Source: Erinaceus europaeus (lineage: Eukaryota > Chordata > Mammalia > Eulipotyphla > Erinaceidae). Taken from it: 64,000 nucleotides of DNA. Both the position numbers and the translations under genes were made by a program. Shown in pieces: positions 1 through 11,143 of this stretch (its first letter is position 1; the number at the start of each line of letters is the position of its first letter). Under the pieces are notes generated by a model, which was not told the DNA's origin, searched no databases, and saw only the letters and a program-made list of their open reading frames with translations. Where the stretch lies: positions 96,291,141 through 96,355,140 of the forward strand of contig NC_080166.1 of the NCBI RefSeq assembly GCF_950295315.1. Direction: 5' to 3'.

Positions 1-1766
1 AACCCCGTCAGTGGAAGAAAAGAGGGTCCCAGAGAGAGCAGGGAGATTTAGAATCCCCATCTACACTGTGATTTAGGAGAAGACTCACTAGCCCGAATCT
101 CACTTCCTTTGGTGTTACAACTTCTTGGTAACAAGTCAAAATGCAATGAACTTTGCAAAGGTTCTTGGCAACACAGAAGGAAGACTGTTGAAGGACTGTC
201 TTCCAGGAAGCACAGCCAGAGTCATTACTGGGACACAGGTGGATTCAGGAAGGAGGAAGTGTTCTCAGGAAGAGAAGAGAGAAGTGAAGCAGGAGTGGAG
301 AAAGGAAGCAGCCATGGTCTCAGTAGCACTCAATGCAGTTTCCCCTAGAGGGAGCTCTGGAGCTCAGACATAGTCCCATTAAGAGGAGACTTCTAGAGAC
401 TTCCTCACTCTTTCACCAGCTGTGGCAGGAAAAGGTTCCTTTTCAGATTCAATGGCTCCAACAGCACTTCTCTAAAGGAAGTGTTGAGGTCAGAAATGCC
501 AGGAAGTACCTAGGGGAACACAAACAGTGCTGCACCAGGCCATGACTAACCTGTTCCCCAAGCACACCTGCATGTCTCAAGGAAGGAAATTGCTGCATAG
601 GAAATGGGAGTGGTAACCGGTATGGGTGTGCCTGAGAAAGAACTTGTAGGCGGGGCTTGGATATTTATAAGCTTGTCCTATGGGCATGGTTTAGGACATT
701 CTCCACCCCCTTTCTCTCAGTATAACGTGAATGTTTTTAAATTTCCTGAAAAATGATTAAATTTCCTGAAAACCATGCTTTCTCCTCAATTTTTTGTTGA
801 GATTATGCATGACAAACCTTTAAGAATGTGGGGAATAAATTGGGCCCTTAATTTTCCCCAAGACAAAAGGGCAGCTGGGTGCCATAATTTCTCAGAGTAG
901 TGGCGGCATGGGGGTCGGATATACTGGCCCCATGATGGAACTATACAGGATCCCTGAGCATCCACCATAACTCCCTTGAGTCCCTCTCAGCCCCCAAATA
1001 CCAAAAGCAGACAGAATGCAGTGCAAGTCTTTGCTACCGAAACGGTGTCACATTTCATTGTTTATTTGGTAGGTAGATGTGACCACTCTCATCATGAAGT
1101 CTCCGAGGCATATTGGACTGATTGGCTCCACGGAGACAGCCTTTCATCCTCATAAATTTCCTCTGCTCCCCAATACAGATGGTATCTGGCAGCAAGAGAG
1201 GGGACTATGTCTGGAGCCAGGTTTGAGGCAGCCTTGGTGGCCTTCAGCTAAGTGAACTCTGTCCAGTCTCCCATCCCTCTGCCCTTGATTTTCTCACTCA
1301 GCATCATTAATGCGCCGTTGCTCTTCACTGAACATTACCCTTTTTAGGTCACTGAGATGCAAAATGAACAGCACTTGTAATCTCTATCTTTTTTTTTTTT
1401 CCTTTCCTGAGAATTGGCAGGGGGATGGAGGACAAGAAAGCAGGGAGCTGGGGGCTGCTGGAAGGGTGGAGAATTAATTTGCATTCATTTCTCACCCTGT
1501 TAGCTGGTTTGTCACTTTTATACTCCCACAGTCTGAAGACTCATTTCCACCTTGGCTCCAGCAATTACTGTGCTCATTGGTGGTAATGTGCCCCTAAAAT
1601 TGGCATAGAGGCTGGTCAAAGCTGGCCAGGAACTCAGGGGGAATGGTAGCTTGATCAGGCATGAAGAAGTTAGCTATATTTTCTCTCTCAACACTATGTA
1701 CATTTTAGAAATCCAGAGTATAGTATAGAATTATACGTATACAAACAGATACAAACTGATGTGCAC

Positions 1767-1767
<1 letters not shown>
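1..1767. other. Unique sequence, no gene recognised
   Basis: No coding exon, RNA gene or clear interspersed repeat is seen. Short open frames near the left end lack family resemblance. A 16-bp direct repeat (TTAAATTTCCTGAAAA) occurs at 737-752 and 758-773, and there is a T run at about 1388-1400. A TATA-like run at 672-678 lies just after a GGCGGGGC box, but nothing downstream supports a promoter. Confidence 0.6.

Positions 1768-1821
<54 letters not shown>
1768..1821. repeat. (TG)n microsatellite
   Basis: About 27 uninterrupted TG units. This is a simple repeat likely to be length-polymorphic. Confidence 0.97.
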
Positions 1822-1822
<1 letters not shown>

Positions 1823-1857
1823 TGTTTTCTACAAAGTTTTCCTCCCATAATTTTTGG

Positions 1858-1957
1858 TTTTCTCTTCCCACTGGACTCTAAACCTCATGAGGGTGGAGGT
1901 TTTGCCTACCGTATTCATTGCTGTAACACTGGCATCTGAAACAGTAGCTATTAAAGG
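1858..1957 (+). repeat. L2 LINE 3'-end fragment
   Basis: The segment resembles the L2 3' consensus: a 'ctctaaacctcatgagggtgg' core, then 'ttcattgctgtaacactggca'. This matches the L2 pattern of 'gagctccatgagggcaggg' and 'ttcactgctgtatccccagtg'. It is old, diverged, and cut by the following SINE. Confidence 0.7.
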
Positions 1958-1958
1958 T

Positions 1959-2221
1959 CCCTCACCTTCAAGGGGTTTGCTTCACAGGCAATGAAGCAGG
2001 TCTGCAGGTGTCTTTCTCTCCCCCTTTCTGTCTTCCTCTCCTCTCTCGATTTTTCCTCTGTCCTATCCAACAATGATAACAACAACAATAATAACAACAA
2101 TAATAAACAACAAGGGCAACAAAAGGGAAAAAATAGCCCCCAGGAGCAATGGTTTTGCAGTGCAGGTGCTGAGCCCCAGCGATAACCCTGGAGGCAAAAT
2201 AAAATAAAATAAAAATAAAAA
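1959..2221 (+). repeat. SINE-A' (5'-truncated)
   Basis: The body reads from 'gtttgcttcacaggcaatg' through the CT-rich middle, a CAA/AAT-rich stretch and the 3' block ending 'aaccctggaggcaaaataaa'. The tRNA-like head is missing. A possible 7-bp TSD (TAAAGGT) lies at 1952-1958 and 2222-2228. Confidence 0.88.
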
Positions 2222-2379
2222 TAAAGGTTCTACCAAGGATGCTGTAACACAAATTCTTATTAGTCAATTCTAAGATTTAAACTGACTTGGTAAATTCTGA
2301 CATGATGAATAAAATGATATACTTTTAAAATTATTTATATGTGACATATATACATACATATATATGTGTGTTTGTGTGA

Positions 2380-2521
2380 AGAGATAGAGAAAGGAGGAGG
2401 AAGAGGAGGAGGAGGACAGTGACAAAGAACCAAACCATCACGCTGGTATAAGAAATGCCAGGGATTGAACTCAGGACCTCACACTTGAAAGTCTAACGCT
2501 TTATTCATTGTACCACCCCTT
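2380..2521 (-). repeat. SINE-D
   Basis: Reading the minus strand gives a tRNA-like head with 'gaggtcctgagttcaatccc', a B-box-like motif, followed by a GGTTCTTTGTC body and a CTCCTCCTC-rich 3' part. It is diverged. Confidence 0.75.
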
Positions 2522-2522
2522 G

Positions 2523-3280
2523 GTTGAAAGATGCTATATTTCTATCACCAGACTTGGGTTTGTGTAAATACGAAGCAGCACTATCAGGGACCTTATTAAT
2601 TGAGGTGCCACTGAAATTCTCAAGTCCTTCATCTATGCTGAAAATAAGCCTGAGTTATGTGGTCTGCTCTTCTCCGACTCATCATTCTGTCTTCTTTGGC
2701 TCAGTTTTACCAGGAATTTGAATTGGAAATTTCTGCTCTGATCTATTTGATGTCTAGTAAGGCCAGTCAACTTTGGAAACAGACATTCTAAATTAGAATT
2801 CCAACTATGCAGAGAACACTGCAGAAAACTTACCTGCCTCTTCTCAGTCTGTTCCATGCCTTTCTTCAAGGGAAGGACACTATTCATCTGACCTGAGAGA
2901 CTAGAAACCTTACTCTTATACATTCCAACCTTCTAACTTCTTTCCCAAGTAAAAGATTTGACTCTCAGACCTGCTCAGACATTAGTGTTATTGCCAAGAT
3001 CTAATATAGACACCAATAAACTGCAATTTGCCTCCAAACAATATGCTTATTCAGAGTAAGATATGATCAAACTGAAAAGGGGGAATGAAGATTCTTATGA
3101 AGGCCCAGTCTTGCTCCCCAGTGATAAGTCTGATACTTTAGAGATTTCAGTGCCTCTGTTCATTTCTATCTTGGGATTCTGGCCTGCTACTTAGTGTAGG
3201 TTGAGGGAAGTATCCTAACTTTGGTCTCATTCTGTTAGTAACTTGACCTTCTTAAATTTGTTCAAAGATAACATTTTTTG
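2523..3280. other. Unique sequence, nothing recognised
   Basis: No repeat or gene is recognised. Open frames are short and have no family features. Confidence 0.5.
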
Positions 3281-3488
3281 GTTTATTTTTATTTATTTTA
3301 ATATTTTTATTTATTAGATAGAGAAATTTAGAGGGGCTAGAGAGAGGGAAAGATGCAAGAAGAAACACATGTAGCCCTGTTTCACCACACATGAAGCTTC
3401 CCTCTTGCAGGTGGGGGCCAGGGCCTTGAACCCAGGTCCTTATGCACTGTAATGTATGCATTTAACCAGGTTTGCCACTGCTTGGACC
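3281..3488 (-). repeat. SINE-B
   Basis: Minus-strand copy. It has T-rich sequence at the left (tail), then 'atagagaaatttagagggg', 'ttcaccacacatgaagcttccc', 'gaacccaggtccttatgcac' and the head 'ttaaccaggtttgccac'. Confidence 0.9.
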
Positions 3489-3630
3489 CTAGAGAGATTT
3501 TTTTATATACTAATAAATTACATGAATTTTCTTTTCTTTTTTTTCTTTTTTTTTTTGCCAGAGAGGGAACTCTAGAAAAACAGTTCTATGTATGCCAAAA
3601 GAACCAACCTGAGAAGTTAAACAACTCCCT

Positions 3631-3637
3631 CAATTTC

Positions 3638-3673
<36 letters not shown>

Positions 3674-3953
3674 ATTGCTGCCAGGGTAATAGCTGAGACT
3701 CAGTGAGTACATAAAGAATCCTAGCACCCATTTTCCCCTACCTCCATCCCTTTCTCTCTCTCTCCCTCCCTCCCTTCCTTCCTTCCTTCATTATTTTTTC
3801 CATGTTTTTTTTCTTTTTTGGACAGGACAATGAGAAATTGAGAGGGGAGAGGGAGAGAAAAAGAGACACTTGCAGACCTACTTCGCCACTCCTGAGGCTT
3901 CCCCCCTTCAGGTAGAGATCAGGAGTTCAAACTCGGGTCCTTATATTCATAAC
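3631..3953 (-). repeat. SINE-A' with expanded T/CT tracts
   Basis: Minus-strand copy with poly(T), 'attgctgccagggtaatag', a CT/CCTT-expanded middle, 'ggacaggacaatgagaaattg' and 'cacttgcagacctacttcgcc'. The head end is degraded or truncated near 3950. The CCTT run at 3765-3790 is a simple repeat within it. Confidence 0.85.
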
Positions 3954-3989
3954 TTTTTTTTAAAAAAAAACCTTATTAGTGTATCCATG

Positions 3990-4150
3990 AAGGACTGGGG
4001 AGATAGTGCAGAAGTAGCACATAGGACTTGTGTGCAAGAGGTCCCAGGTTTGATCCCTGGCATTATTAAAAGGCATAGTTAAGTGGTACTCTAGTCAAAC
4101 AACAACAATAATAATGATAATAGTGATAATGATGATAATGATAATAGTAA
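3990..4150 (+). repeat. SINE-C-like, with AAT/GAT tail
   Basis: A tRNA-like head ('ggagatagtgcagaagtagc') is followed by a B box ('ggtcccaggtttgatccctgg') and a short body. A run of AAC/AAT/GAT triplets at 4100-4150 forms the 3' tail. Confidence 0.72.
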
Positions 4151-5826
4151 AGCATCCATGCCACAAGGACCAATGTAATTAGCAAACTACTTGCTCTCTC
4201 TCTCACTTTGTAAATATCAATAACTAAGAGTTGAATTTGATGCCTGCAAAAAGTCAGTTGACTCCAAACTTTTTCAAGTCATGTCATTAGAGCAGCCCTC
4301 TTCTGAAGTAAAGAGAAAGATAATTAAATATTTTGCAAAGACTGAGTCCAGTAGAGTTGCTGAAAAATGTTATTAATGATCTGATGGGGCCTTAGTCATA
4401 TTTTGCATTCAAGCAAGAGCACTGTGGATACCCTGACACAGAAGACAGGTGGTAAGACAAATGAGTTAAGGAATCTCAAATACCTTGGGTCTCAAAATAC
4501 AATTATATCAGCATCATCTATAGCACCTAGAAACTTAGTGTAACTGGAAAAATCTCAGGTCCTGTCCCAACGTTACTGAACTAATACTCTGGGCCTGGGT
4601 TAAGAAACCTGTGGTAAATCGCAAATCCAACAGATGATTCTGAATTGGAGTGAAAAATCACTGGTTTCCTCTATGAACACAACACACACACACAGTCTTT
4701 ACTATGAATTGCAAAAAATATAACAGACTAAGAACATATATTCTACTTTTCTCACTTGTTTCCCACTAATCTTTAGATCCTTTAATTAAGAAAAAAAATT
4801 CTTCAGCACTGTCTATTGATCAAGTTCATTTCCAGTAGGTCATTCTATTTTTGAAGGATAAATGTATGCCCGGTAGAAAATTAAGAAAACTGCCAAGGAC
4901 AGATAAACATTGATTGCTAAGGGAGAAAGAAGCCACTTATCATATTATCTCTTTTGTGAACAGTCCCTCTTCTGAAGCAGCTCAATTCCAACCTCTTACA
5001 TTTTAATACGATGAAGATGCCTCCAAATCGCGGTTTAATTCATTGATTTTCCTTGCTATTTTCATTATCTACTTAAGCACAAAATGCATTCATTGTGGCT
5101 TCAAAAACTACATTGGGTTGATCAAATTGCTGTATTTGAAGTAGGGTATCAAATACAAATGGACACCATTAAACAGTCCCTTTATCAATGCAGATGAGCA
5201 CAATCCAGACGTGTGGTAAGGCCTCAAACCAAAGGACATATGTCTTCAGGAGCTAGTGTTCACACACAATGGAGCAGCAGATGAAACCAGCAACTAACAA
5301 CTACTTATACTTTTGGTCATGAGATTTGTCTGGATAAAGACCTCTGTGGTCTATCCCTTTTTCTTCCAAACCTCTGAACCTGTTGAATGTTATCTCCCCA
5401 ATCCTGCCCTTCCTGGTCCCCTTCCAGTCTTCAAAAGGGGATTCTGTGGCCCAGACAGTCTGCCCTGTCCACATCTCCCAAGGTGTTAAGAATTAACTCC
5501 TTCTGTTCCAGTAGCTTATACTAGGCATTATAGTTGACTGGCTTCCCCATTGGGATTCTAAGCACCTTGGGTTCAAGCATTCTTTTTTTGGTATCCTCAC
5601 AGTAGCTTGATAGGGTTTTGTTATATATATACTGAGAAAAGTTAGTTTATTTTCTGGCCACATTTTTTTAATGACATTATTATACCTCTGAAAGTAGTCT
5701 CTCCTTGTGAAGAGGGTAAGAAAAGACACAGAAGAAAGAGAATTTTCTAGCAAGATTACTCTCCAAAGAAAAAGCTACAGCTGGGAGAAAAAAAAAATCA
5801 CCCTGTTGTGCTGTCTCAGCTAACTA
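4151..5826. other. Unique AT-rich sequence; possible conserved stretch near 4970-5200
   Basis: No gene or repeat is recognised. The part at about 4970-5200 keeps CpGs in an otherwise AT-rich context and lacks repeat character, which is compatible with a conserved non-coding element. That is inference only. Confidence 0.45.
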
Positions 5827-5840
5827 TAGAAAGTATAATT

Positions 5841-6033
5841 CTTTTTTTATTTTTATTTATAAAAAAGAAACACTGACAAAAACAATAGGATAAGAGGGGT
5901 ACAACTCCACACAATTCCAACCACTAGAACTCTGTATCCCATCCCCTTCCCTGATAGCTTTCCTATTCTTTAATCCTCTGGGAGTATGGACCCAGGAGCA
6001 TTATGGGGTGTAGAGTGGAAGGTCTGGCTTCTG
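5841..6033 (-). mobile_element. 3'-E retroposon, 5'-truncated
   Basis: Minus-strand copy. Poly(T) at its left edge corresponds to the poly(A) tail. It continues with 'gataagaggggtacaactcc' and 'cctctgggagtatggaccc'. Flanks carry a 14-bp TSD with one mismatch at 5827-5840 and 6034-6047 (TAGAAAGTATAATT / TAGAAAGTGTAATT). The TSD and poly(A) indicate L1-type target-primed insertion with 5' truncation. Confidence 0.9.
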
Positions 6034-6142
6034 TAGAAAGTGTAATTATTAGAGGAAGGTTGTCAAAAGTCTGTGAACAGTAAAAAATTAGTTTTCCATT
6101 TATTTTTCACAAATAGGTTATAATAAGAGTTCATCTCACTTT

Positions 6143-6459
6143 TTCTTTTTCTTCCAGGGTTATCGCTGGGGCTCAGTGCCAGCACTACAAATTCATGAAT
6201 CCACTGCTCCTGGAGGCTATTTTTCCCATTTTGTTGCCCTTGTTTTGGTTGTTATTGTTGTTGGATAGGACAGAGAGAAATCGAGAGAGGAGGGGAAGAC
6301 AGAGCAGGAGAGAAAGACAGACACCTGCAGACCTGCTTCAAGGCTTTCGAGGTGACCCCCTGTAGGTGGGGAGGTGGGGGCTTGAAGTAGGATCATTAAG
6401 CCCATCCTTGCACTTTGCACAATGTGCGCTTAACCCGCTGCGCTACTGCCCAGCCCCCC
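6143..6459 (-). repeat. SINE-A', near full length
   Basis: Minus-strand copy running from 'cttccagggttatcgctgg' (3' block) to the head 'cgcttaacccgctgcgctac'. A perfect 12-bp TSD, TCATCTCACTTT, lies at 6131-6142 and 6460-6471. It is well preserved and relatively young. Confidence 0.95.
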
Positions 6460-6484
6460 TCATCTCACTTTAATGGGCTCTTTT

Positions 6485-6621
6485 TTTTCATTTCTTTATT
6501 GGGGAATTAATGTTTTACATTCAACAGTAAATACAATAGTTTGTACATGCATAACATTCCTCAGTTTCCCATATGACAATACAACCCCCACTAGGTCCTC
6601 TGTCATCCTTCTTGGACCTGT
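6485..6621 (-). mobile_element. L1 3' end, severely 5'-truncated
   Basis: Minus-strand copy. T-run, then 'ttattggggaattaatg' and 'caacccccactaggtcctc', which I recognise as the end of L1 3' sequence in this lineage. A 12-bp TSD with one mismatch lies at 6473-6484 and 6622-6633 (ATGGGCTCTTTT / ATGAGCTCTTTT). Confidence 0.85.
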
Positions 6622-6633
6622 ATGAGCTCTTTT

Positions 6634-7128
6634 AAAGTCTTCAAGTCTACCAGAGGATATTTCCTAGGAAAAAGATATGAACTAAGTAAAAAAATAACTC
6701 TCATATATATAACAGTGATGGAGAACTATTGAACAAGTACTCAGAAGCTTCTGTGAGGTAGGAAACCTAGTGAAGTTTTACTCCTTTTGTCTAGGACCTG
6801 TAACTAGAACTAAGTCCTGTATCCTTTTAGGTTTCACTTTTCCATCCAGTCTCACTATTTCATAGTAAATACTATCAAACAGCAAAGTAATAAGTGAGCT
6901 CATGGTGATTGGGAAAACGGGAAGGAAAGAGTTTTCAGAGGAGTTTTAAGAATGTGAGAGATACTTTTCAGAAGCCTGCAGTGTTCTTAGATAACTAAGA
7001 AAGAAGCAACATTAAAAGATGTTAAGATGTAAATGACAAAATCTAGAGTGGCTTTCAAAGTGACTTCTCTGAGCTCAGGAACGAAACAGGCAGGAAGATG
7101 AAGATATTGTTGATTAAATAAGCATTAC

Positions 7129-7131
<3 letters not shown>
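6634..7131. other. Unique sequence
   Basis: No gene or repeat recognised. Confidence 0.5.

Positions 7132-7174
<43 letters not shown>
7132..7174. repeat. (AC)n microsatellite
   Basis: About 21 uninterrupted AC units. Confidence 0.97.
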
Positions 7175-7178
<4 letters not shown>

Positions 7179-8262
7179 CAGGTCACTAGTGACTTTCAAA
7201 GTTTTCATAGACTCAAGGTTACTAGAGCTAGACACAAAGTCTGAAGACAAAAATTAGGCAAAAGAAGCCATTATATCTTACAACAGGTTTTAACTATGAA
7301 AAGGGATAACTCAGTAATAACTAGAAAGGGAGGATGCTTTGAATAGCTATTTGTAGTTTAAAAATTGCTTAGCTATGACATGGTTGATAGACTATATGTG
7401 TGTGCCTCCTACCAAAGCAAGAGAAGGCATCTACCCATCTGGATCCATCTTACCCACTTCTGCTGGTTGACAGACCAAACATCAGGCCTGAGTGAAGTGT
7501 AATAAGAGAGTGAATATAAATAGTAGGGCTCTGGGCACTGCTGGTCAGAGTTGCTAGGGAGGAAAACAATAACCTGTTTGCTCTCTCAAAGGCGTGTTGT
7601 GGATATAATGGCCTTTTTGAAGATGAAAGAAATTACTTTAATGGTTTACATTATTTACTCTGGAAAAAGTACATTCCACTTAAGGGAATGAGAACAGTTC
7701 TAATATCCAAAGGAAGAAAGAAAAACAAACTCCATGTCAAACTGAATCTCTGGTTATCTTTTGGACCCATCTGGTTTGCACAGATATTTCATTGGAGGAA
7801 CAGTTTAACATTATGCATAGTGGTTTCTCAGGGTGTGCATATAATTTAGATAGCTACATCACATTTCATTGACTGAGTTTACTATTACTGATGCTGCCTT
7901 ATCGCTAGGGCTGATCAATACATAAGATGTGAGGAAAATATCAAATATTTAAAGACCACAGAAAGAGAATGATAGATGCCTCTGAAAGAATTTCAAACTA
8001 CCTAATGGAGACTGGGATCTGGAAAGAGACATGTGGAATTTCAGACAGCTAGAAAATATATTTGAAAACAAATATTTATAGAGAGGGATATAACAATAAA
8101 TACATCTTTATACTTTGTCATGGGGTTTACTTTTTATTGCTCTTATCAGTTTTAATGAAAACCATAACCTATTTAAAATTCCTGTGAATTTCTTTGATTA
8201 TCTCTGGAGAGCTGCTTGAAGGAGCCAAATATTAAAACATATAAAATAAAGTCTGTGGAAAT
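7175..8262. other. Unique AT-rich sequence
   Basis: No gene, RNA gene or recognisable repeat is seen on either strand. Confidence 0.5.
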
Positions 8263-8264
8263 AT

Positions 8265-8355
8265 CAACAGTGATAGCATAACAGACTTTCATGCCTGAGG
8301 CAATAGTGGTCTCAGGTTCAATCCCTGCCACCACTATAAGCCAGAGTTTAAAAAC
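8265..8355 (+). repeat. SINE-C
   Basis: Head 'tgatagcataacagactttc', then 'catgcctgagg', the B box 'ctcaggttcaatccctgcc' and 'ccactataagccagag'. The A-rich tail runs into the neighbouring element. Confidence 0.85.
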
Positions 8356-8529
8356 CAACCTGAGGAAGACGGGTCCTGAAATTGGAGCAGATTGGAACAT
8401 TCCTACTCATGACCACAGAATGCGAACTCAGACCTACAGGGATGCAGAAGTTACATAGATTCCTAAGCTGAATATGGGTCCCCGATCAAATTGATGGGTT
8501 TACAGTCAACAACATTTATATACTTTTCT

Positions 8530-8738
8530 TTTTTCTTTTTTAAAAATTAATATTATATTTATTTATTGGATAGACACAGAAATGGAGAAGGAAGGAGGAT
8601 AGGGATAGAGACAGAGACACCTGTCTCTGCTTCACCACTCACAAAGCTTTCCTCCTGCATTTGGGGACCAGGGGTTCAAACCTGGGTCTTTGAGCACTGT
8701 AATATGTGCTCTCAACCAGGTGCACTACCAACTGTTCC
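8530..8738 (-). repeat. SINE-B inserted in 3'-E
   Basis: Minus-strand copy: 'tttatttattggatagac' tail end, 'tctgcttcaccactcacaaagc', 'gttcaaacctgggtctttg' and head 'caaccaggtgcactaccaac'. Confidence 0.92.
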
Positions 8739-8868
8739 CTTTTTTTTTTTTTTTTAACCAGAACATTGTTGAGTTTTGGCTTATGGTGGTGCAGGAGATT
8801 GAACCTGGGATGTTGCAGTCTCAAGCATAAGAGTCTGTTTGCATAACCATTATGCTATCTACCCTCCG
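8739..8868 (-). repeat. SINE-C inserted in 3'-E
   Basis: Minus-strand copy with a T17 tail and then 'accagaacattgttgag', 'gattgaacctgggatg' and head 'gcataaccattatgctatc'. It abuts the SINE-B, so the two probably arrived by successive insertion at an A-rich tail. Confidence 0.92.
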
Positions 8869-9042
8869 CTATACCTTTTCTATATTTGGGAGTTACTCTC
8901 TTCCCTAATCCAGCTTTCTAGTCCTTTTTTCAGCCATGACATCATCTCCCCAGACAATAACTTGAGTCCACCAGCATATCAGATGTCAGGCTCAGGAAAA
9001 AACTAGTATAGTCATGGGCCTTATGGGATGTAACAAAAATAG

Positions 9043-9103
9043 GGAGTCCAGTGGTACTACTGTGGTTTAAGTGCACGTGTGTGAAGCGCAAGGACCAGCA
9101 TAA
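9043..9103 (+). repeat. Head-only SINE-A fragment (61 bp)
   Basis: It contains only the tRNA-derived part ('ggagtccagtggtactac' through 'gcgcaaggaccagcataa') and no body or tail. Imperfect 18-bp direct repeats flank it at 9025-9042 and 9104-9121 (14 of 18 identical) and look like a decayed TSD within the 3'-E element. Confidence 0.7.
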
Positions 9104-9611
9104 GGAATATAAGTAAAATAGACCCTATAACTCTTCATCTGCACTATTCCAGCCTTTAGGTTCATGATTAGTCAAAAAATTTGTTTGGCTTTATATGTTA
9201 ACTCTCTTTTCAGACACCAGGTTCCAGATGCTACCATGATGCTGACCAGACTTCCCTGGACAAACAACCCCACCAATGTGTCATGGAACTCCACTTCCTC
9301 AGAGCCCCACCCCACTAGGGAAAGAGAGAGACAGGCTGGAAGTATGGATTGACCTGCCAATGCCCATGTTCAGTGGGGAAGCAATTACAGAAGCCAGACC
9401 TTCCACCTTTTGCACCCCACAATGATCCTGAGTCCATACTCCCAGAGGGATAAAGAATAGGAAAGCTATCAGAGGAGGGGATGGGATATGGAGTTCTGGT
9501 GGTGGGAACTGTGTGAAGTTGTACCCCTCTTATCCTATGGTTTTTATTAGTATTTCCTGTTTATAAATAAAAATAAAAAAACTGAAAACATAACATGCAA
9601 GTACAATATAT

Positions 9612-9787
9612 ATATATTTTTTAATTTTTTATTTAAGAAAGGATTAGTGAACAAAAGCATAAGGTAGGAGGGGTACAACTCCACACAATTCCCAACACCC
9701 AATCCCCATAACCCACCCCCTCCCATGGTAGCTTTCCCATTCTCTATCCCTCTGGGAGCATGGACCCAGGGTCGTTGAGGGTTGCAG
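9612..9787 (-). mobile_element. 3'-E retroposon, second subfamily
   Basis: Minus-strand copy with 'ggaggggtacaactccac', 'tggtagctttcccattc' and 'ctctgggagcatggacccag'. A perfect 13-bp TSD AAGTACAATATAT lies at 9599-9611 and 9788-9800. Its tail side (AAGAAAGGATTAGTG) differs from the copy at 5841, suggesting a distinct subfamily. Confidence 0.9.
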
Positions 9788-9800
9788 AAGTACAATATAT

Positions 9801-10332
9801 TTTATATAATTAATTTAAATATGTAGTGATATGATGTATGTCAAATATGTAGATATTATTTATAGCTTTCTGAAAGTCTTTTACTAATAACAGATATGAT
9901 AGTGCCTATTTTGTCAGAATCTGGCCACCAGGTAAATTGTTCATTTAAAAAAATCACTTATTTTATTTGTAAAATTTGTTTAGATACAATGCCACTTGCT
10001 TTTTACGTAACAGTTAGGATTACTATTATTTTAATGTTACTAACTTCTTGACTTGGGTATCCTGAATCACTCAGCCATCCTGACACTTTCTTAATAACAA
10101 ATTTCTAAGCTCGTTCCTTGTTAACTATGGGTCCAGATCACTCGAAAAAGCTATTCAGTGTTCAATTTTGTAAATCAATAGATAGTCTCTGGCCTTGCCA
10201 CCCTAGGCACCTGATCTTGTCTGAAAATCAATGCACAGGAATTCTTCACGCAATTAATGTGTCGTGCTTTTCAGAGTTTTTTGTGCTGCAAATATTCCCC
10301 CCCTGTGGCATTATGTTGATAGTTGATACCTA
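9801..10332. other. Unique AT-rich sequence
   Basis: No gene or repeat recognised. Confidence 0.5.
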
Positions 10333-10348
10333 GGCACTTGGCTTTTTA

Positions 10349-10610
10349 AAAAAATTATTTTATTTTATTTATTCCCTATTGTTGCCCTTGTTTTATTGTT
10401 GTTGTCATTGTTGGATAGGACAGAGAGAAATGGAGAGAGGAGGGGAAGACAGAGAGGAGGAGAGAAAGAAAGCCACCTGCAGACCTGCTTCACCACTTGT
10501 GAAGCAACACCCCTGCAGGTGGGGAGCCTGGGACTGGAACCGGGATCCTTACCCTGGTCCTTGTGCTTTGCACCACTTGTGCTTAACCGTTCCACTACCA
10601 CCCAACTCCT
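10349..10610 (-). repeat. SINE-A, full length
   Basis: Minus-strand copy from the A/T-rich tail ('ttattccctattgttgccc') to head 'gcttaaccgttccactacc'. A 16-bp TSD with two mismatches lies at 10333-10348 and 10611-10626 (GGCACTTGGCTTTTTA / GGCATTTGACTTTTTA). Confidence 0.93.
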
Positions 10611-10636
10611 GGCATTTGACTTTTTATGCTGTCTTT

Positions 10637-10733
10637 TCCCTTCTCTTCTCTCCTCTCCTCTCTTCTCCTCTCCTCTCCTCCCCTCCCCTTCTCTCTCTCT
10701 CTCTCCCTCCCTCCCTCTCTCTCTCTTCCTCTT

Positions 10734-10787
<54 letters not shown>

Positions 10788-11052
10788 CCTTCTTTTTTTG
10801 CTTCCAGGGTAACTGCTGGGACTTGGTGCCTGCACTACCAATCCATTGCTCCTGACAGCCACCCCCCCCCCCATATTACTAGATAGGACAGAGAAATTGA
10901 GAGAGGAGAGGAGGTAGAGAGGGAGAGAGAAAGACACCTGTAGACCTGCTTCACCACTTGTGAAGCATCGATCCCTACAGGTGGGGAGCTGGGGGCTCAA
11001 ACCAGGATTCTTGAGCTTCAAACTATGTGCGCTTAACCCTGTGTTCCCAACC
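10637..11052 (-). repeat. SINE-A' with a 160-bp pyrimidine tract
   Basis: The left 160 bp (10637-10797) is TCTCC, CCCTC, TC and TTTC repeats corresponding to an expanded purine tail. Then come 'cttccagggtaactgctgg', a C13 run near 10861-10873 and the SINE body and head to about 11052. Long Ser/Leu-rich or Arg/Glu-rich open frames here are products of the simple repeat. Confidence 0.88.
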
Positions 11053-11143
11053 CTTCATCCCTGCTTTCTAAATTAGAAAGAAATAATTTGGTCATGCCAT
11101 TCAGTGACTCTTCTCATGATGTTTACTTCAAATTGATATTGTA

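Larger units (their letters stand above)
8356..9590 (+). mobile_element. 3'-E element, longest copy, interrupted by SINEs
   Basis: A poly(A)-ended element running from 'cctgaggaagacgggtcctg' to the A-rich end near 9565-9590. Its right part ('cctctgggag' type, 'gataaagaataggaaagc', 'ttgtacccctcttatcctatgg') recurs at 5841, 9612, 40.2-41.15 kb and 58.15 kb. SINE-B plus SINE-C interrupt it at 8530-8868, and a head-only SINE-A at 9043-9103. Shared 3' ends, variable 5' ends, poly(A) and TSDs in other copies fit an L1-like LINE 3' UTR. The autonomous partner is not present, so the LINE assignment is inference. Confidence 0.75.

Noticed and set aside
640..780. Promoter (GC box plus TATA-like motif)
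   Set aside because: Isolated motifs without a downstream exon, CpG island or conservation evidence.
10365..11021. 218-codon minus-strand open frame and overlapping 158-codon plus frames
   Set aside because: They run through a CT/TTTC simple repeat and two SINEs; the composition (Arg/Glu/Lys or Ser/Leu runs) is a repeat artefact.
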